DNA of 64,000 nt. Source: Paenibacillus lutimineralis. Its GTDB lineage: Bacteria > Bacillota > Bacilli > Paenibacillales > Paenibacillaceae. Location: contig NZ_CP034346.1 of the NCBI RefSeq assembly GCF_003991425.1, positions 1,959,501 to 2,023,500 on the forward strand, given 5' to 3'. Position 1 is the first letter of the stretch. Every line of letters begins with the position of its first letter. Shown here piece by piece: positions 26,958 through 36,112 of this stretch. The notes beneath the pieces were generated by a model. It did no database searches. It saw nothing but the letters and a program-made list of their open reading frames with translations, and had not been told where the DNA came from. The position numbers and the translations under genes were made by a program.

Positions 26958-27974
26958 ATGAATCTGGATTTGCGTGATTATGCAGTAAGAACAGATTTAG
27001 CAGTTGAATCGAAGGAAATGGCCGAGACGGTACATGGAGGTCCGCTGCCCGGCGTACAGGAGCAGGTGGACGAGCATGACGGAATCAAGATAACCCGGCT
27101 GGATGTTACTGACGAGAACGCTTCACAGCAGCTTGGCCGGATGATGGGTCATTATATTACTTTAGAGGTGCCGGGCCTACGTAGTCAGGATACCGATTTG
27201 CAGGAGAAGGTGTCAGCAGCTTTTGCGCAGGAGTTTAGTGCATTTCTTAATAAAATAGGCATCAATAACGGGGCGAAAGTGCTGATCGTTGGACTTGGCA
27301 ACTGGAATGTGACGCCGGATGCACTTGGACCACTTGTTGTGGAGAATGTGCTCGTTACCCGTCATTTCTTTGAACTGGCTCGGGACCAGGTTGCTCCTGG
27401 CTACAGAGAGGTTAGCGCCATTGCCCCTGGCGTACTTGGAATTACGGGTATCGAGTCAAGCGAGGTGGTACAGGGGATCGTGGAACGGACGAAGCCGGAT
27501 CTGATCATTGCTATTGACGCGCTTGCCTCCCGCTCACTGGAGAGGGTGAATACGACGATTCAGATCGCGGATATCGGAATTCACCCAGGCTCGGGCATCG
27601 GCAACAAACGCAGAGGGTTAACCAAAGAAATTCTCGGCATCCCTTGCATAGCCATCGGAGTTCCGACTGTATGTTACGCTTCTACGATCGTGAACAATGT
27701 GCTTGATCTGATGAAGACGCATTTCAATGATGAGAGCAGTGATGGCCAGGGGGCAGAGACAAAGCAGATTATGGGTCTGCTCCATGACCTGAGTGAAGGT
27801 GAACGCCTAGGACTCGTCAAAGAGGTGCTCGAGCCGTTAGGGCATGACCTGATCGTTACGCCCAAGGAAATCGATGAATTCATTGAAGACATTGCTAATG
27901 TGATCGCAAGCGGACTTAACCTGTCTTTACATGAGGCAGTAACGCCTGATAATGTCGCAAGTTATACGCACTAG
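26958..27974 (+). CDS. gpr: GPR endopeptidase (germination protease)
   Basis: 338 residues from ATG 26958, ribosome site AAAAGGAGG. GPR is made in the developing spore as an inactive zymogen and degrades the small acid-soluble proteins when the spore germinates. Family landmarks are present: LDLRDYAVRTDLAVE near the start (the propeptide), VLIVGLGNWNVTPDALGP, AIAPGVLGITGIESSEV, and IAIDALASRSLERVNTTIQI with DIGIHPGSGIGNKR. The conserved acidic residues of this unusual protease fold are all in place. Its presence indicates a spore former. Confidence 0.97.
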   Translation: MNLDLRDYAVRTDLAVESKEMAETVHGGPLPGVQEQVDEHDGIKITRLDVTDENASQQLGRMMGHYITLEVPGLRSQDTDLQEKVSAAFAQEFSAFLNKIGINNGAKVLIVGLGNWNVTPDALGPLVVENVLVTRHFFELARDQVAPGYREVSAIAPGVLGITGIESSEVVQGIVERTKPDLIIAIDALASRSLERVNTTIQIADIGIHPGSGIGNKRRGLTKEILGIPCIAIGVPTVCYASTIVNNVLDLMKTHFNDESSDGQGAETKQIMGLLHDLSEGERLGLVKEVLEPLGHDLIVTPKEIDEFIEDIANVIASGLNLSLHEAVTPDNVASYTH

Positions 27975-28020
27975 ACGGCGAAAAGCCGTAGATATTTGCA
28001 TATAGCTTCACCGCCAAGAG

Positions 28021-28071
28021 GGTCCAATATTCCGAAGAGGTCCATTCTCCTTTGGAGTATTGGGCCTTCCT
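28021..28071 (+). terminator. Terminator of gpr
   Basis: GGTCCAATATTCC (28021-28033) pairs with GGAGTATTGGGCC (28054-28066), including G-U pairs, followed by TTCCTT. Confidence 0.7.
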
Positions 28072-28215
28072 TCTCCTAAGCCCATAGTTCAACGAATCTA
28101 TCGGACTTCTTCTTTTTTATTAGAATTCTAGGTTCTATTCATTCGAATAGATTCATAGAGTTGGAGTACAAGGAATGATTCCGATAGAACAACTGCTAGG
28201 GAGGACGGAGGAAGC

Positions 28216-29547
28216 ATGAAATTTAGAGCATGGAATGTAGGCAAAATAAAACGAAGCATGATGCATATGCTGGCGATGGGACGAACCTTCTTGTTAATGT
28301 CGGTGATGGCGGCCGTGTTTTTTGTATTATTGGGCACCCTAGGAATCGCCGAGAAGAGCTTGAACACTTCACCGGTATCTTCGATGAAGGGCCTTGCTGC
28401 TTCGCTGTCGAGCCGTTTTTTTATTGATATGGTTGGCATGGAGCTGCCGCATTCGGTGAGTGAGAAGCAGTCGCTCGTATTTGACGGTAAGAAAATGACG
28501 AATTTCGTATTTCAATTATTGACTGATGTTAATCCGGCTGATCCGAAGAGCCTGATCGCCCGCGAAGTACCTGGACTCGGAGCAGACAACCCGATACTTC
28601 TGCGCAGCGGCTCGGGCAATAATACTGCCTCGGCCCCGGAGGATTATAGACCCGGTTCAGGTGCCGATGGTAGCGCGCCAGATCATGAGGAAGGGAATGG
28701 ACATGGGGATCAGCCCACACCTGATCCGCAGCAGGGGGGAGACAGCGGGCTACCGCCAGATAAGTCTAGGGGTCAGGAACCCAAGGATGATGAACCGCCT
28801 ATCAAACCAGGCAACAAGAATATTGTGATGATCTATCACTCTCACCCTCAGGAATCATATAATCCGCTGTTGGGTTCAAGTGTGGACAATCCGAGTTCTT
28901 CGGATGAGGATAAGAACGTTGGGCTTGTCGGCAAGATGCTGGCCAGTGCGCTAGAGAAGAAGGGCGTAGCCGCGATGCATTCTTTTGTTAACTACCAAGC
29001 AACAGTGAGTAATTACAACTACAATTATTCATATAAATATTCAAGAGAGACGGTTAAACAGGCCATGGCGGAGAACGGCAAGCTGCAGTACTACTTCGAT
29101 ATTCATCGCGACTCGAAGCGTCACGAGAAGACGACGGCAACGATTGACGGGGTGAACTATGCGCAGGTCTATTTTATCATCGGTCATTCCAACGACAATT
29201 GGCGCCAGAACGAGGAATTCGCCAGCTCGATCCATGATCGGATGGAGAAGACCTACCCAGGCATATCGCGCGGAATATGGGGCAAGACCTCGGCTCAGGG
29301 CAACGGTGAATATAACCAGTCCTTATCGCCCAACAATATATTAATCGAGATCGGCGGTATCGATAATTCCGAAGAAGAGCTTAATAACACCGTCAAGGTA
29401 CTGGCTGGGATTATCGCAGATATCTATTGGGAGAGTCAGGATACAGAGAAGGCAGGTACGCTGGCTAAGGCTGGGAAGAGCACTGATAAGACTGTAGCAA
29501 GTGGCAATAAAAATTCGAATAAGAGCAATACTGATATTAAGAAATAA
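28216..29547 (+). CDS. spoIIP: Stage II sporulation protein P
   Basis: 443 residues from ATG 28216, ribosome site GGACGGAGG. A membrane anchor lies near residues 23-45 (TFLLMSVMAAVFFVLLGTLG). A Gly/Asp/Pro-rich linker follows at about 140-195. The C-terminal amidase domain reads VMIYHSHPQESYNPLLG, later YYFDIHRDS and NILIEIGGIDNSEEELNN; the His and Glu residues are the expected zinc and catalytic ligands. SpoIIP works with SpoIID and SpoIIM to thin the septal peptidoglycan during engulfment. It follows gpr as in B. subtilis. Confidence 0.95.
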   Translation: MKFRAWNVGKIKRSMMHMLAMGRTFLLMSVMAAVFFVLLGTLGIAEKSLNTSPVSSMKGLAASLSSRFFIDMVGMELPHSVSEKQSLVFDGKKMTNFVFQLLTDVNPADPKSLIAREVPGLGADNPILLRSGSGNNTASAPEDYRPGSGADGSAPDHEEGNGHGDQPTPDPQQGGDSGLPPDKSRGQEPKDDEPPIKPGNKNIVMIYHSHPQESYNPLLGSSVDNPSSSDEDKNVGLVGKMLASALEKKGVAAMHSFVNYQATVSNYNYNYSYKYSRETVKQAMAENGKLQYYFDIHRDSKRHEKTTATIDGVNYAQVYFIIGHSNDNWRQNEEFASSIHDRMEKTYPGISRGIWGKTSAQGNGEYNQSLSPNNILIEIGGIDNSEEELNNTVKVLAGIIADIYWESQDTEKAGTLAKAGKSTDKTVASGNKNSNKSNTDIKK

Positions 29548-29619
29548 ACTTGCGTCAACAAGTAAGTTCATTCTATCAAAATAATGACATATCGAGTCCG
29601 GGAAGGAGCGTTAGTCGAA

Positions 29620-30090
29620 ATGGCCAAAAAAATGAGGAGAGCGGTGTTCTATCTAATACTACTCGCTGCTGGGGTAACTCTTGGAATGCAAATGGGTGAT
29701 GGAGATTTATCAAGCACTTATAATCCGCAATATGCCGAGGCTAATGCTTCATCCAACGGATTTTGGAAGAACGGTTTTTATTATAGTAGGGCTGAAGCTC
29801 AACCCGTATGGGTGAACGGAAGCGCTACTAACGGGAATGGAGGCTATGCTGGGAATGGCGGTACTGGTATCGCACCTGACGGTTATTATATTGTGACTCC
29901 TCCACCGGGCCAGCCAGGATACCAGACGGCTCCAGGAGCAGAGGTGTCAAAAACCCCAGCAGAGCTGTTGATGCCACCTGCAGAAGCTCCAGGGGTAGAC
30001 CAGATTGCAGACAAAACAGCTAACCTGCTGCAGCAAATCTCCAAACGGGGAATTCATTGGGTCGCCTCTTGGTTCAGTCCGGAAACGTGA
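29620..30090 (+). CDS. YqxA-like (DUF3679-like) membrane-anchored protein
   Basis: 156 residues. ATG 29620 is preferred, with GGAAGGAG at 29601-29608; an upstream GTG/ATG extension has no site. It has an N-terminal membrane segment (AVFYLILLAAGVTLGMQMG). A Gly/Asn/Pro-rich, low-complexity middle follows, then a C-terminal helix (QIADKTANLLQQIS). In B. subtilis the gene between spoIIP and lepA is yqxA, which begins with the same kind of hydrophobic segment and GMQ motif; the assignment rests on that and on position. Function unknown, probably sporulation-linked. Confidence 0.6.
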   Translation: MAKKMRRAVFYLILLAAGVTLGMQMGDGDLSSTYNPQYAEANASSNGFWKNGFYYSRAEAQPVWVNGSATNGNGGYAGNGGTGIAPDGYYIVTPPPGQPGYQTAPGAEVSKTPAELLMPPAEAPGVDQIADKTANLLQQISKRGIHWVASWFSPET

Positions 30091-30200
30091 TAACAGCTGT
30101 TTATCCCCGCACACAGCTTTGTTATACTAATTTTTATAGGTAGAAATTACATTATAACTATTGAACACAAACTGTTATTTGTTGCGGGGGTATTAGAAAG

Positions 30201-31262
30201 TTGAAGAAGATTACGATGCAGCAGATTGCTGATCATTTGGGCGTGTCCAAATTTGTTGTCTCCAAGGCATTGTCCGGCAAAGGTGGGGTAAACGAGACCA
30301 CGAAGAACCGGGTCATTGAAGCGGCTTCGCAGCTCGGTTATTTTGCTCAGAAGAATGCTTATATCAAAAATCAGGTAGACTCTCAGTTTTACTCTGAGGC
30401 AAGCGGTAAGCAATCTGTCATCGTGCTGATGCCTAACATTCGTTTTCAGACGAGGGAGTCGCTCTATTGGGGCAGAATTATGGAAGGGATCTCTGTGGAG
30501 CTGGAACGTCGCGGATTGGGGGTGGTCATTATATCCGAATCACGTGTAGACAACATCATTCATGTTCTGAACCCGGGAGGGATTCTCGGGATGGTCGGTG
30601 TGGGACAGATTGATTCATCGCTCCTGCTGGAGGTACACCGTCTCGGCATTCCTACCGTATTGGTTGATCATGAAGATGCGCTGATTCCAACTGATACGGT
30701 GTTTGCCAACAATATGGACAGCCTCTCCAGGCTCTGCAACCATTTGATTGGTTTTGGCCATAAGAAGCTCTGCTTCCTCGGCGATCTATCCTTCTCGCGC
30801 AGCTTCCGTGACCGCTGGTTAGGCTTTCGCGACGCATTGGAACGGAGTGGTCTGGAGGTTCAGCAAGCGGATGATCCGATGCTCTGGCTCCAAGGGGTGG
30901 AGACAGGCGAATATGCTGATGAATTGACTGCTATACTGCAGACCAAGCAGAAAGAGAACACTCTGCCGACGGCACTTGTCTGTGCCAATGATTCGATTGC
31001 GCTGAGAGTGGTCTCCATTCTACAGGACATTGGTGTATCCGTTCCCGAACAAATTTCGGTAACTGGGTTTGACAATATTGATGATGCTGCCCGAAGCGAA
31101 GTCTCGATGACCACTGTAAATGTTCCCAAAGAAGCCATCGGGCGCCGTGCGGTGAAGAAGCTGATGGAACGGATCGAGCAGCCGGAAATGGCCATCGAGA
31201 AAATATTGATGTCGACAGAGCTAGTTCTCCGCGAATCGACCGGTGCTGCGGTCGGCGGTTAA
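30201..31262 (+). CDS. LacI-family transcriptional regulator
   Basis: 353 residues from TTG 30201, ribosome site GCGGGGG. The N-terminal helix-turn-helix is clear (ITMQQIADHLGVSKFVVSKA, LSGKGGVNETTKNRVIEAA). A periplasmic-binding-protein-like sugar domain follows (VLVDHEDALIPTDTVFANN; LVCANDSIALRVVSILQDIG; ISVTGFDNID). Its stop overlaps the convergent MFS gene by four bases. The nearby epimerase/GH130 operon and MFS gene are possible targets, but no operator match was established. Confidence 0.9.
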   Translation: MKKITMQQIADHLGVSKFVVSKALSGKGGVNETTKNRVIEAASQLGYFAQKNAYIKNQVDSQFYSEASGKQSVIVLMPNIRFQTRESLYWGRIMEGISVELERRGLGVVIISESRVDNIIHVLNPGGILGMVGVGQIDSSLLLEVHRLGIPTVLVDHEDALIPTDTVFANNMDSLSRLCNHLIGFGHKKLCFLGDLSFSRSFRDRWLGFRDALERSGLEVQQADDPMLWLQGVETGEYADELTAILQTKQKENTLPTALVCANDSIALRVVSILQDIGVSVPEQISVTGFDNIDDAARSEVSMTTVNVPKEAIGRRAVKKLMERIEQPEMAIEKILMSTELVLRESTGAAVGG

Positions 31263-32458
31263 TTGGGAGATGAAGGCTGCCCTTGTTTACCGAACCGCTG
31301 AGACCAATAGCCGAGGCCCATCGTTCCGATCAGTAGGATACCGGTGATCCAGAATACGGAATGAATGCTCCAGATGCCGCTGATTGCGCCGCCGACAAGC
31401 GGCCCTAGCATCCCGCCTACCTGGTTAGCCGTCTGATTCAGACTGAAGGCGCGCCCGCGGAAGTCTGGTTTTGTCGTACGGACGACCAGACCGTTCAACG
31501 CAGGAAATACAGCACAGAAGAAGCAGCCATATAGGAAACGAATCGAAGAGAACCAGTAGATATTATGGAACGGAAGCTGCAGGAGTGTGCCTATTCCGCC
31601 TGCAAACAGGCCGATCAGTAATATTTTGTGAAATCCGACTTTGTCGGCATATTTCCCCCAACGTGGTGCGAACAGAATACTGGCTACACCGACCAGGGAG
31701 AAGACGATTCCCGATACGAGCGAGGCATCCTTGGCGTTATGACCCAGATCGACGATATATAAGGACAGCACCGGCTCGATCGTCATCACTGAGAATTGCG
31801 TGAGCAATGTCAAGATCAGAACAATGATCAGTGGACGGTTGTTTGCCGCCAGCTTGAAAGTATTTACAATCGATCCGGAGTCTTTGCTCGGAACGAACGA
31901 ATCTTCTTTGACCATGAGAATGATAAGAATCGTAGCGAGGAAGCAAAGGACACCGGCGCTGCCAAAGGCGATGCGGTTATCGAAAATCTTGGAGAGAATG
32001 CCGCCAAGCATCGGTCCCATAATATTGCCGGTTGCGGTTGCCGTAGACATCATGGAGAGGGCGTAGCCGACTTTTTTCTCAGGAGTGTTCGTTCCTACCA
32101 GGGCAATCGCCCCGGGGATAAATCCCGATAGAAGGCCTTGCAAGATCCGTAGACCGAGCAATTGGTACTCATTCGTAACGAAGGCAGTAAGTATATAGAT
32201 GACACATAGGACGAAGCCAGCACGAATAATCATCGGCTTGCGGCCATATTTGTCGCCAACGGCTCCCCAAAATGGGGATGAGATGGCTCCGGCCAGAAAC
32301 GCGCTGCTGAACAGTACACCTGACCATAACTCGATATGTTTGCTAACTCCTAGATCAATCAAAAAGAGTGGCAAGAACGGAATGACCATGGAGAAGCTGG
32401 ATGATACAATAAAAGAACCGACCCATAATACCCATAAGTTTTTCTTCCAAGTTTCCAC
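31259..32458 (-). CDS. MFS transporter, multidrug-efflux type
   Basis: 399 residues from GTG 32458, with AGGAG about nine bases upstream on the minus strand. About 12 membrane helices, with MFS motif A after helix 2 (GAVGDKYGRKPMIIRAG) and the motif C region in helix 5 (SMMSTATATGNIMGPMLGG), which is typical of exporters. A second-half counterpart of motif A is APRWGKYADKVGFHKILL. The substrate is unknown. It lies downstream of the mannoside operon on the same strand but is separated by a strong hairpin and a repeat, so it is probably not the mannoside importer. Confidence 0.88.
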   Translation of the reverse strand: METWKKNLWVLWVGSFIVSSSFSMVIPFLPLFLIDLGVSKHIELWSGVLFSSAFLAGAISSPFWGAVGDKYGRKPMIIRAGFVLCVIYILTAFVTNEYQLLGLRILQGLLSGFIPGAIALVGTNTPEKKVGYALSMMSTATATGNIMGPMLGGILSKIFDNRIAFGSAGVLCFLATILIILMVKEDSFVPSKDSGSIVNTFKLAANNRPLIIVLILTLLTQFSVMTIEPVLSLYIVDLGHNAKDASLVSGIVFSLVGVASILFAPRWGKYADKVGFHKILLIGLFAGGIGTLLQLPFHNIYWFSSIRFLYGCFFCAVFPALNGLVVRTTKPDFRGRAFSLNQTANQVGGMLGPLVGGAISGIWSIHSVFWITGILLIGTMGLGYWSQRFGKQGQPSSPN

Positions 32459-32677
32459 TGTTCATCACTCCTGTTGACGATTTGCTCAATAGAGTGACCA
32501 ATGGTGGTTTTATTCTATTGAGATCCGTATAGATTTCTCAGTCAGCTTCTATGATACTGCAATTAGAACGAATAATCATTAGGACTAGATGATTTCCCTA
32601 CTATATGTCAATAACGCATTTGAAGTGGAACTGGAGTTTAGAGACTATGAGGCTCGTTAGCTCCTCATATCAATTAC

Positions 32678-32718
32678 AGAAGAAGTGCCTGGGAGACTCT
32701 AACCCAGGCACTTCTTCT
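32678..32718. terminator. Perfect 16-bp stem hairpin
   Basis: AGAAGAAGTGCCTGGG (32678-32693) / CCCAGGCACTTCTTCT (32703-32718), nine-base loop. It sits between the GH130 gene and the MFS gene and probably ends the mannoside operon; the U-run is poor on both strands. Confidence 0.65.
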
Positions 32719-32736
32719 TGTTCATTATGAGTGCGT

Positions 32737-32873
32737 GTTCAAAAAGGCCGATTTTCAGCACCGAAGCTTATGCTTCCGATGTGCGTTACGACCTCGGAAG
32801 CATTTGCTTGTTGTTTGTACGTGAGCACCGGAAGGCCCGCTGAATTTTCTTATCAAAGCGGACTTTTTGAATA
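32737..32873. repeat. Dispersed palindromic repeat, copy 2
   Basis: Ends GTTCAAAAAGGCCGATTTTC and AAGCGGACTTTTTGAAT are inverted copies. The interior has TTTTCAGCACCGAAGC and TACGTGAGCACCGGAAGGCC, the reverse complement of copy 1. It fills most of the gene-free 32459-32877 stretch together with the hairpin at 32678-32718. Confidence 0.8.
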
Positions 32874-32877
32874 ACCT

Positions 32878-34062
32878 CTATGAGTGTACTCTCATGTATT
32901 CTAGATTACGGTCGACCAATTGCACTCTTTGCTGAACGCAATCGTAGGAGCGAAGCGGATCCACGGGGGTATTCATGCAGTAATCGAGCAGTTGATCTAC
33001 TGTCGTTGTTGCTACATGAATCCGGGTATCAGAGGAAGCGTAGTAAATGTACACTTCTCCGTTCTCTCTGGCGATGACGCCGTTGCAGAATACGACATTG
33101 GAGACGTCGCCAACTCGTTCCTCACCTTGCGGGGCGATAAAGTGCCCGCCTGGGCGATAAGTGACTTTGTAAGGCTCCTGCAGATCCGTGAGGAACGCAT
33201 AGAGAACATATCTTAGCCCGGCTGCGGTGCCACGGACGCCATGCGCGATATGTAGCCAGCCTTTGTCCGTCTTGATCGGGGCGGGGCCTTGGCCGTTCTT
33301 GACCTCTTTGATCGTATGGTAGCAGCGCTCATCGATGATCAATTCCTCGTCGATGCTGGCGTGTTCGATAGATTCGGACAACCCCCAGCCGATGCCCCCA
33401 CCAGATCCAGCGCTGATGAAGCCGTCTTGTGGCCGGGTATAGAAGGCGTATTTACCATCGATGAACTCTGGATGTAGTACAACATTTCTCTGTTGCGGAG
33501 ATTTGGATTTCAGATCGGCCTGCCGCTCCCAGGAGATCAGATCCTTGGTCCGGGCGATTCCGCATTGCGCAACCGCACTGGAGAGATCTCCGGCAGGAGC
33601 GTCAGGATCTTTGCGCTCGGTACAGAACAGGCCATAAATCCAGCCATCCTCATGTTGAACTAGACGCATATCATAGACGTTCGTATCAGGATCTTCGGTC
33701 TCCGGCATAACGACCGGATGATCCCAGAATCGGAAGTTGTCGATTCCGTTGTCGCTCTCGGCAACGGCGAAGAAAGATTTGCGATCATAGCCTTCCACGC
33801 GCGCTACGAGGTAATACTTATCATTTATATAGATGGCTCCGGGGTTAAGAACCGCGTTAATCCCGAGTCTCTCGGCGAAGAATGGATTGGTGGCCGGATT
33901 GAAATCGTATTTCCAGATAAGTGGAGTATGCTCTGCCGTTAATACCGGGTATTTATAGCGGTCATAGACTCCATTTCCGTAAGGGATTTTCTCATTAGGG
34001 CGGGTGATCAGATGTTCATAGCGTTCTGTTACGGCTTGCTTCCGATCTTCGAATAGACTCAT
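32878..34062 (-). CDS. GH130 4-O-beta-D-mannosyl-D-glucose phosphorylase
   Basis: 394 codons with ATG 34062 after CTGGAGGGAATAAAT; a longer frame to 34173 has no ribosome site and overlaps the preceding gene. The family match is from motifs: [54 protein letters not shown] (with the catalytic Asp region) and [22 protein letters not shown]130 enzymes split beta-mannosides with phosphate. The mannosyl-glucose type gives mannose-1-phosphate and glucose. The epimerase 65 bases upstream would supply its substrate, which strongly supports this assignment. Cytoplasmic; no signal peptide. Confidence 0.88.
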   Translation of the reverse strand: MSLFEDRKQAVTERYEHLITRPNEKIPYGNGVYDRYKYPVLTAEHTPLIWKYDFNPATNPFFAERLGINAVLNPGAIYINDKYYLVARVEGYDRKSFFAVAESDNGIDNFRFWDHPVVMPETEDPDTNVYDMRLVQHEDGWIYGLFCTERKDPDAPAGDLSSAVAQCGIARTKDLISWERQADLKSKSPQQRNVVLHPEFIDGKYAFYTRPQDGFISAGSGGGIGWGLSESIEHASIDEELIIDERCYHTIKEVKNGQGPAPIKTDKGWLHIAHGVRGTAAGLRYVLYAFLTDLQEPYKVTYRPGGHFIAPQGEERVGDVSNVVFCNGVIARENGEVYIYYASSDTRIHVATTTVDQLLDYCMNTPVDPLRSYDCVQQRVQLVDRNLEYMRVHS

Positions 34063-34127
34063 ATTTATTCCCTCCAGGGCTGATGTGATTGAAAATTCAG
34101 TTGAACTTATGAGATGTATGTGCAGAG

Positions 34128-35333
34128 TTAATTTAGTACTTGATGCTTCAGTCGCTCTAATATTTCCAGACATGCCCTGCTGTTATGGTAGGGGCATTTC
34201 CACGCGCTGACCTTAGGTCCACGGGGGAGAGGAGATCCATCTGAGCTAACTCCCCAATACCACTCCCCATAAGTGTGATCAATAAGGTATTTCTGAATGA
34301 AATCCCAGGAACGCAGCGCAGCTTGCTCGAATCTCTGCTCTCCGCTTAATTGATAGGCGTTGAAGAATCCAACCATCGCTTCAGCCTGCGGCCACCAATC
34401 CTTGTTCGTGTCAATTAGTCCGTTCGGACTCGACTCGTTCCAGATCCCTCCGTCATCGTCCACGCCTGCCTCTAGCACGGCAGCGGCCATGGCGACAGCG
34501 GTCTGCTTGATCCCTTTTAACAATTCGTGATCTCCCAGCACTTCCGCTGCCTCAACAAGCAGCCAGCTGCCCTCGATATCGTGGCCGAAGGAGATATGAT
34601 CGCCCTTAACGTTCCAGCTCTCATCGAAGAAAAGATTGAAGCGCTCCTGATGTGAATCAATAATATGATGCTTTGTGACCTGTATAAGTTCGGTCAAGCT
34701 TGCGGTTAGCTCAGGCGATGGCCATGTTCTATATAGATTGGTGTAGGCCTCCAGGATGTGAAGATGGGTATTCATCGACTTCTTCTCATTCAGATCTTTG
34801 TGGCTAAGACACAGGTTATCTGTCTCTTTCCAATCACGGGACAGAGCTTCGACATAGCCCTTGTATACGCTGTCATAACTGTGCTTCTCCAAGAGATGAT
34901 AGGTGGCAATAGATAAGTCCAGAACGGATTGATGCTTCGTTGCCAAATAGTATTCGGACAAGGCGTATATGGCAAAGGCTTGCCCGTAGATCTGCTTCTT
35001 GTCGTTACTGGGACGGCCCTGATAATCAACCATCCAGAAGAACCCTCCATAATCTGGGTCAAGGAAATATTCAATCAAATATTGATAGGCTCTATTGGCT
35101 ATCTCAAGGTAATGGGGGACCTGCAGGGTACGGTATGCTGCAGCGAAAGTCCACAGGATACGTGTGTTCAAGACGAGCCCTTTGTCAGCTTCAGGAATTA
35201 GTTTCATAGGCTGTTCAATAGCGCCGTAGAAGCCCCCATTAACATGGTCGATACTATGCTCGCTCCAAAATTTCAAGATGTTGTTTTGTAATTCCTGCTG
35301 CAATTCCTTGCTCCACTGTTCAAAGCTGATCAT
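34128..35333 (-). CDS. Cellobiose 2-epimerase (AGE superfamily)
   Basis: 401 residues from ATG 35333, preceded by AAAGGAGGTGTT. It belongs to the N-acylglucosamine/cellobiose 2-epimerase (alpha/alpha)6-barrel family: [69 protein letters not shown] and [16 protein letters not shown], with the expected conserved His residues. It turns the reducing-end sugar of a beta-1,4 disaccharide into its C2 epimer, for example mannobiose into mannosyl-glucose. With the GH130 phosphorylase that follows, it forms the known intracellular mannan-degradation pair. It is first in the operon. Confidence 0.9.
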   Translation of the reverse strand: MISFEQWSKELQQELQNNILKFWSEHSIDHVNGGFYGAIEQPMKLIPEADKGLVLNTRILWTFAAAYRTLQVPHYLEIANRAYQYLIEYFLDPDYGGFFWMVDYQGRPSNDKKQIYGQAFAIYALSEYYLATKHQSVLDLSIATYHLLEKHSYDSVYKGYVEALSRDWKETDNLCLSHKDLNEKKSMNTHLHILEAYTNLYRTWPSPELTASLTELIQVTKHHIIDSHQERFNLFFDESWNVKGDHISFGHDIEGSWLLVEAAEVLGDHELLKGIKQTAVAMAAAVLEAGVDDDGGIWNESSPNGLIDTNKDWWPQAEAMVGFFNAYQLSGEQRFEQAALRSWDFIQKYLIDHTYGEWYWGVSSDGSPLPRGPKVSAWKCPYHNSRACLEILERLKHQVLN

Positions 35334-35440
35334 TCATAACACCTCCTTTGTAGGATTCTCGATCTCTAAGGCGTTTTCGGCAAATAAAGCAGAATCGTTT
35401 GTTGGATAAAAATGCTCTTAAAATAGCATTTGTTATCATT

Positions 35441-35460
35441 TGTTATATTAGAATATAACA
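35441..35460. promoter_or_regulatory. Palindromic candidate operator upstream of the epimerase operon
   Basis: TGTTATATT-AG-AATATAACA is a perfect 20-bp palindrome about 110 bases before the epimerase start; TTTGTTAT also occurs just beside it. It is a likely regulator site for the mannoside operon. The cognate protein is unknown; the palindrome lacks the central CG usual for LacI operators. Confidence 0.5.
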
Positions 35461-35627
35461 AAAACAAATACCTTACACCTAATATAAAACGACTATCTGC
35501 TTATTTCAATAGAAATTCTCGCTCCCTGCTGCAAATGTTTGTTAGCATTTCACAGATATAGAAAAACCGCCGTAATCACGGCGGCCAGGTAGCTGAAAAA
35601 GCTTGTTAGAAGTCTTTTCAGTTTTTC

Positions 35628-35810
35628 TAACGAAACTACAGAGCGTTATTTCCTCTAAAATAGCGGCCAAATCAATCTAATGAAACTACAGATCGTTATT
35701 TGGGAGAAAACCAGATGTTAAGCCCCTCAATCGTCCAAATAACGATACCCAGTTTCGTTAAAAGTATTTAGCAACCTTTTTGACCCAAATAGCGATACAC
35801 AGTTTCGTTA
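35628..35810. repeat. Four-copy repeat array, two direct pairs facing each other
   Basis: Copies at 35628-35651 (TAACGAAACTACAGAGCGTT) and 35678-35703 are in one orientation; 35735-35760 and 35785-35810 (ATAGCGATACACAGTTTCGT) are inverted. Within each pair the copies are exactly 50 bases apart. Each unit carries TAACG...CGTTA ends. The two pairs could fold against each other into a large hairpin. No gene is present here. Confidence 0.75.
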
Positions 35811-36079
35811 GAGTTGGCTTTGATAATCTGCCCAATATTCTTTGGCAGGAAAGGCCACACAATACGGTTGGTCCCGTATGAAGACATCACGAAAACCCGA
35901 TCGTGAATCGAAATCCATCTCAAGGTGTAGCTCGTATTTCTAATCGTTCGGTCATACCTTTCGCTGGACGATTTCGCGGATGATGCTGAAATCGGAGGTT
36001 ATAGCTAGTTATTTATATAAATGTAGCTTTTACAATTGCCTAATTGCTGTCCGTCCTTGCAACTGATATAATGAATTGA
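35811..36079. other. Gene-free part of the 779-base epimerase-lepA intergenic region
   Basis: The gap 35334-36112 contains the operator at 35441, a GCCGCCGTGATTACGGCGG-type hairpin near 35568-35586, and the repeat array at 35628-35810. From 35811 on I see no open frame with a ribosome site and no further repeat; the lepA promoter must lie in this part. Confidence 0.5.
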
Positions 36080-36112
36080 TTGTACTCAAAGGATTTTGTG
36101 GTGGGGGTAAGG

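Noticed and set aside
35628..35810. CRISPR array
   Set aside because: Only two plus two imperfect copies in opposite orientations, with no cas genes in the window.
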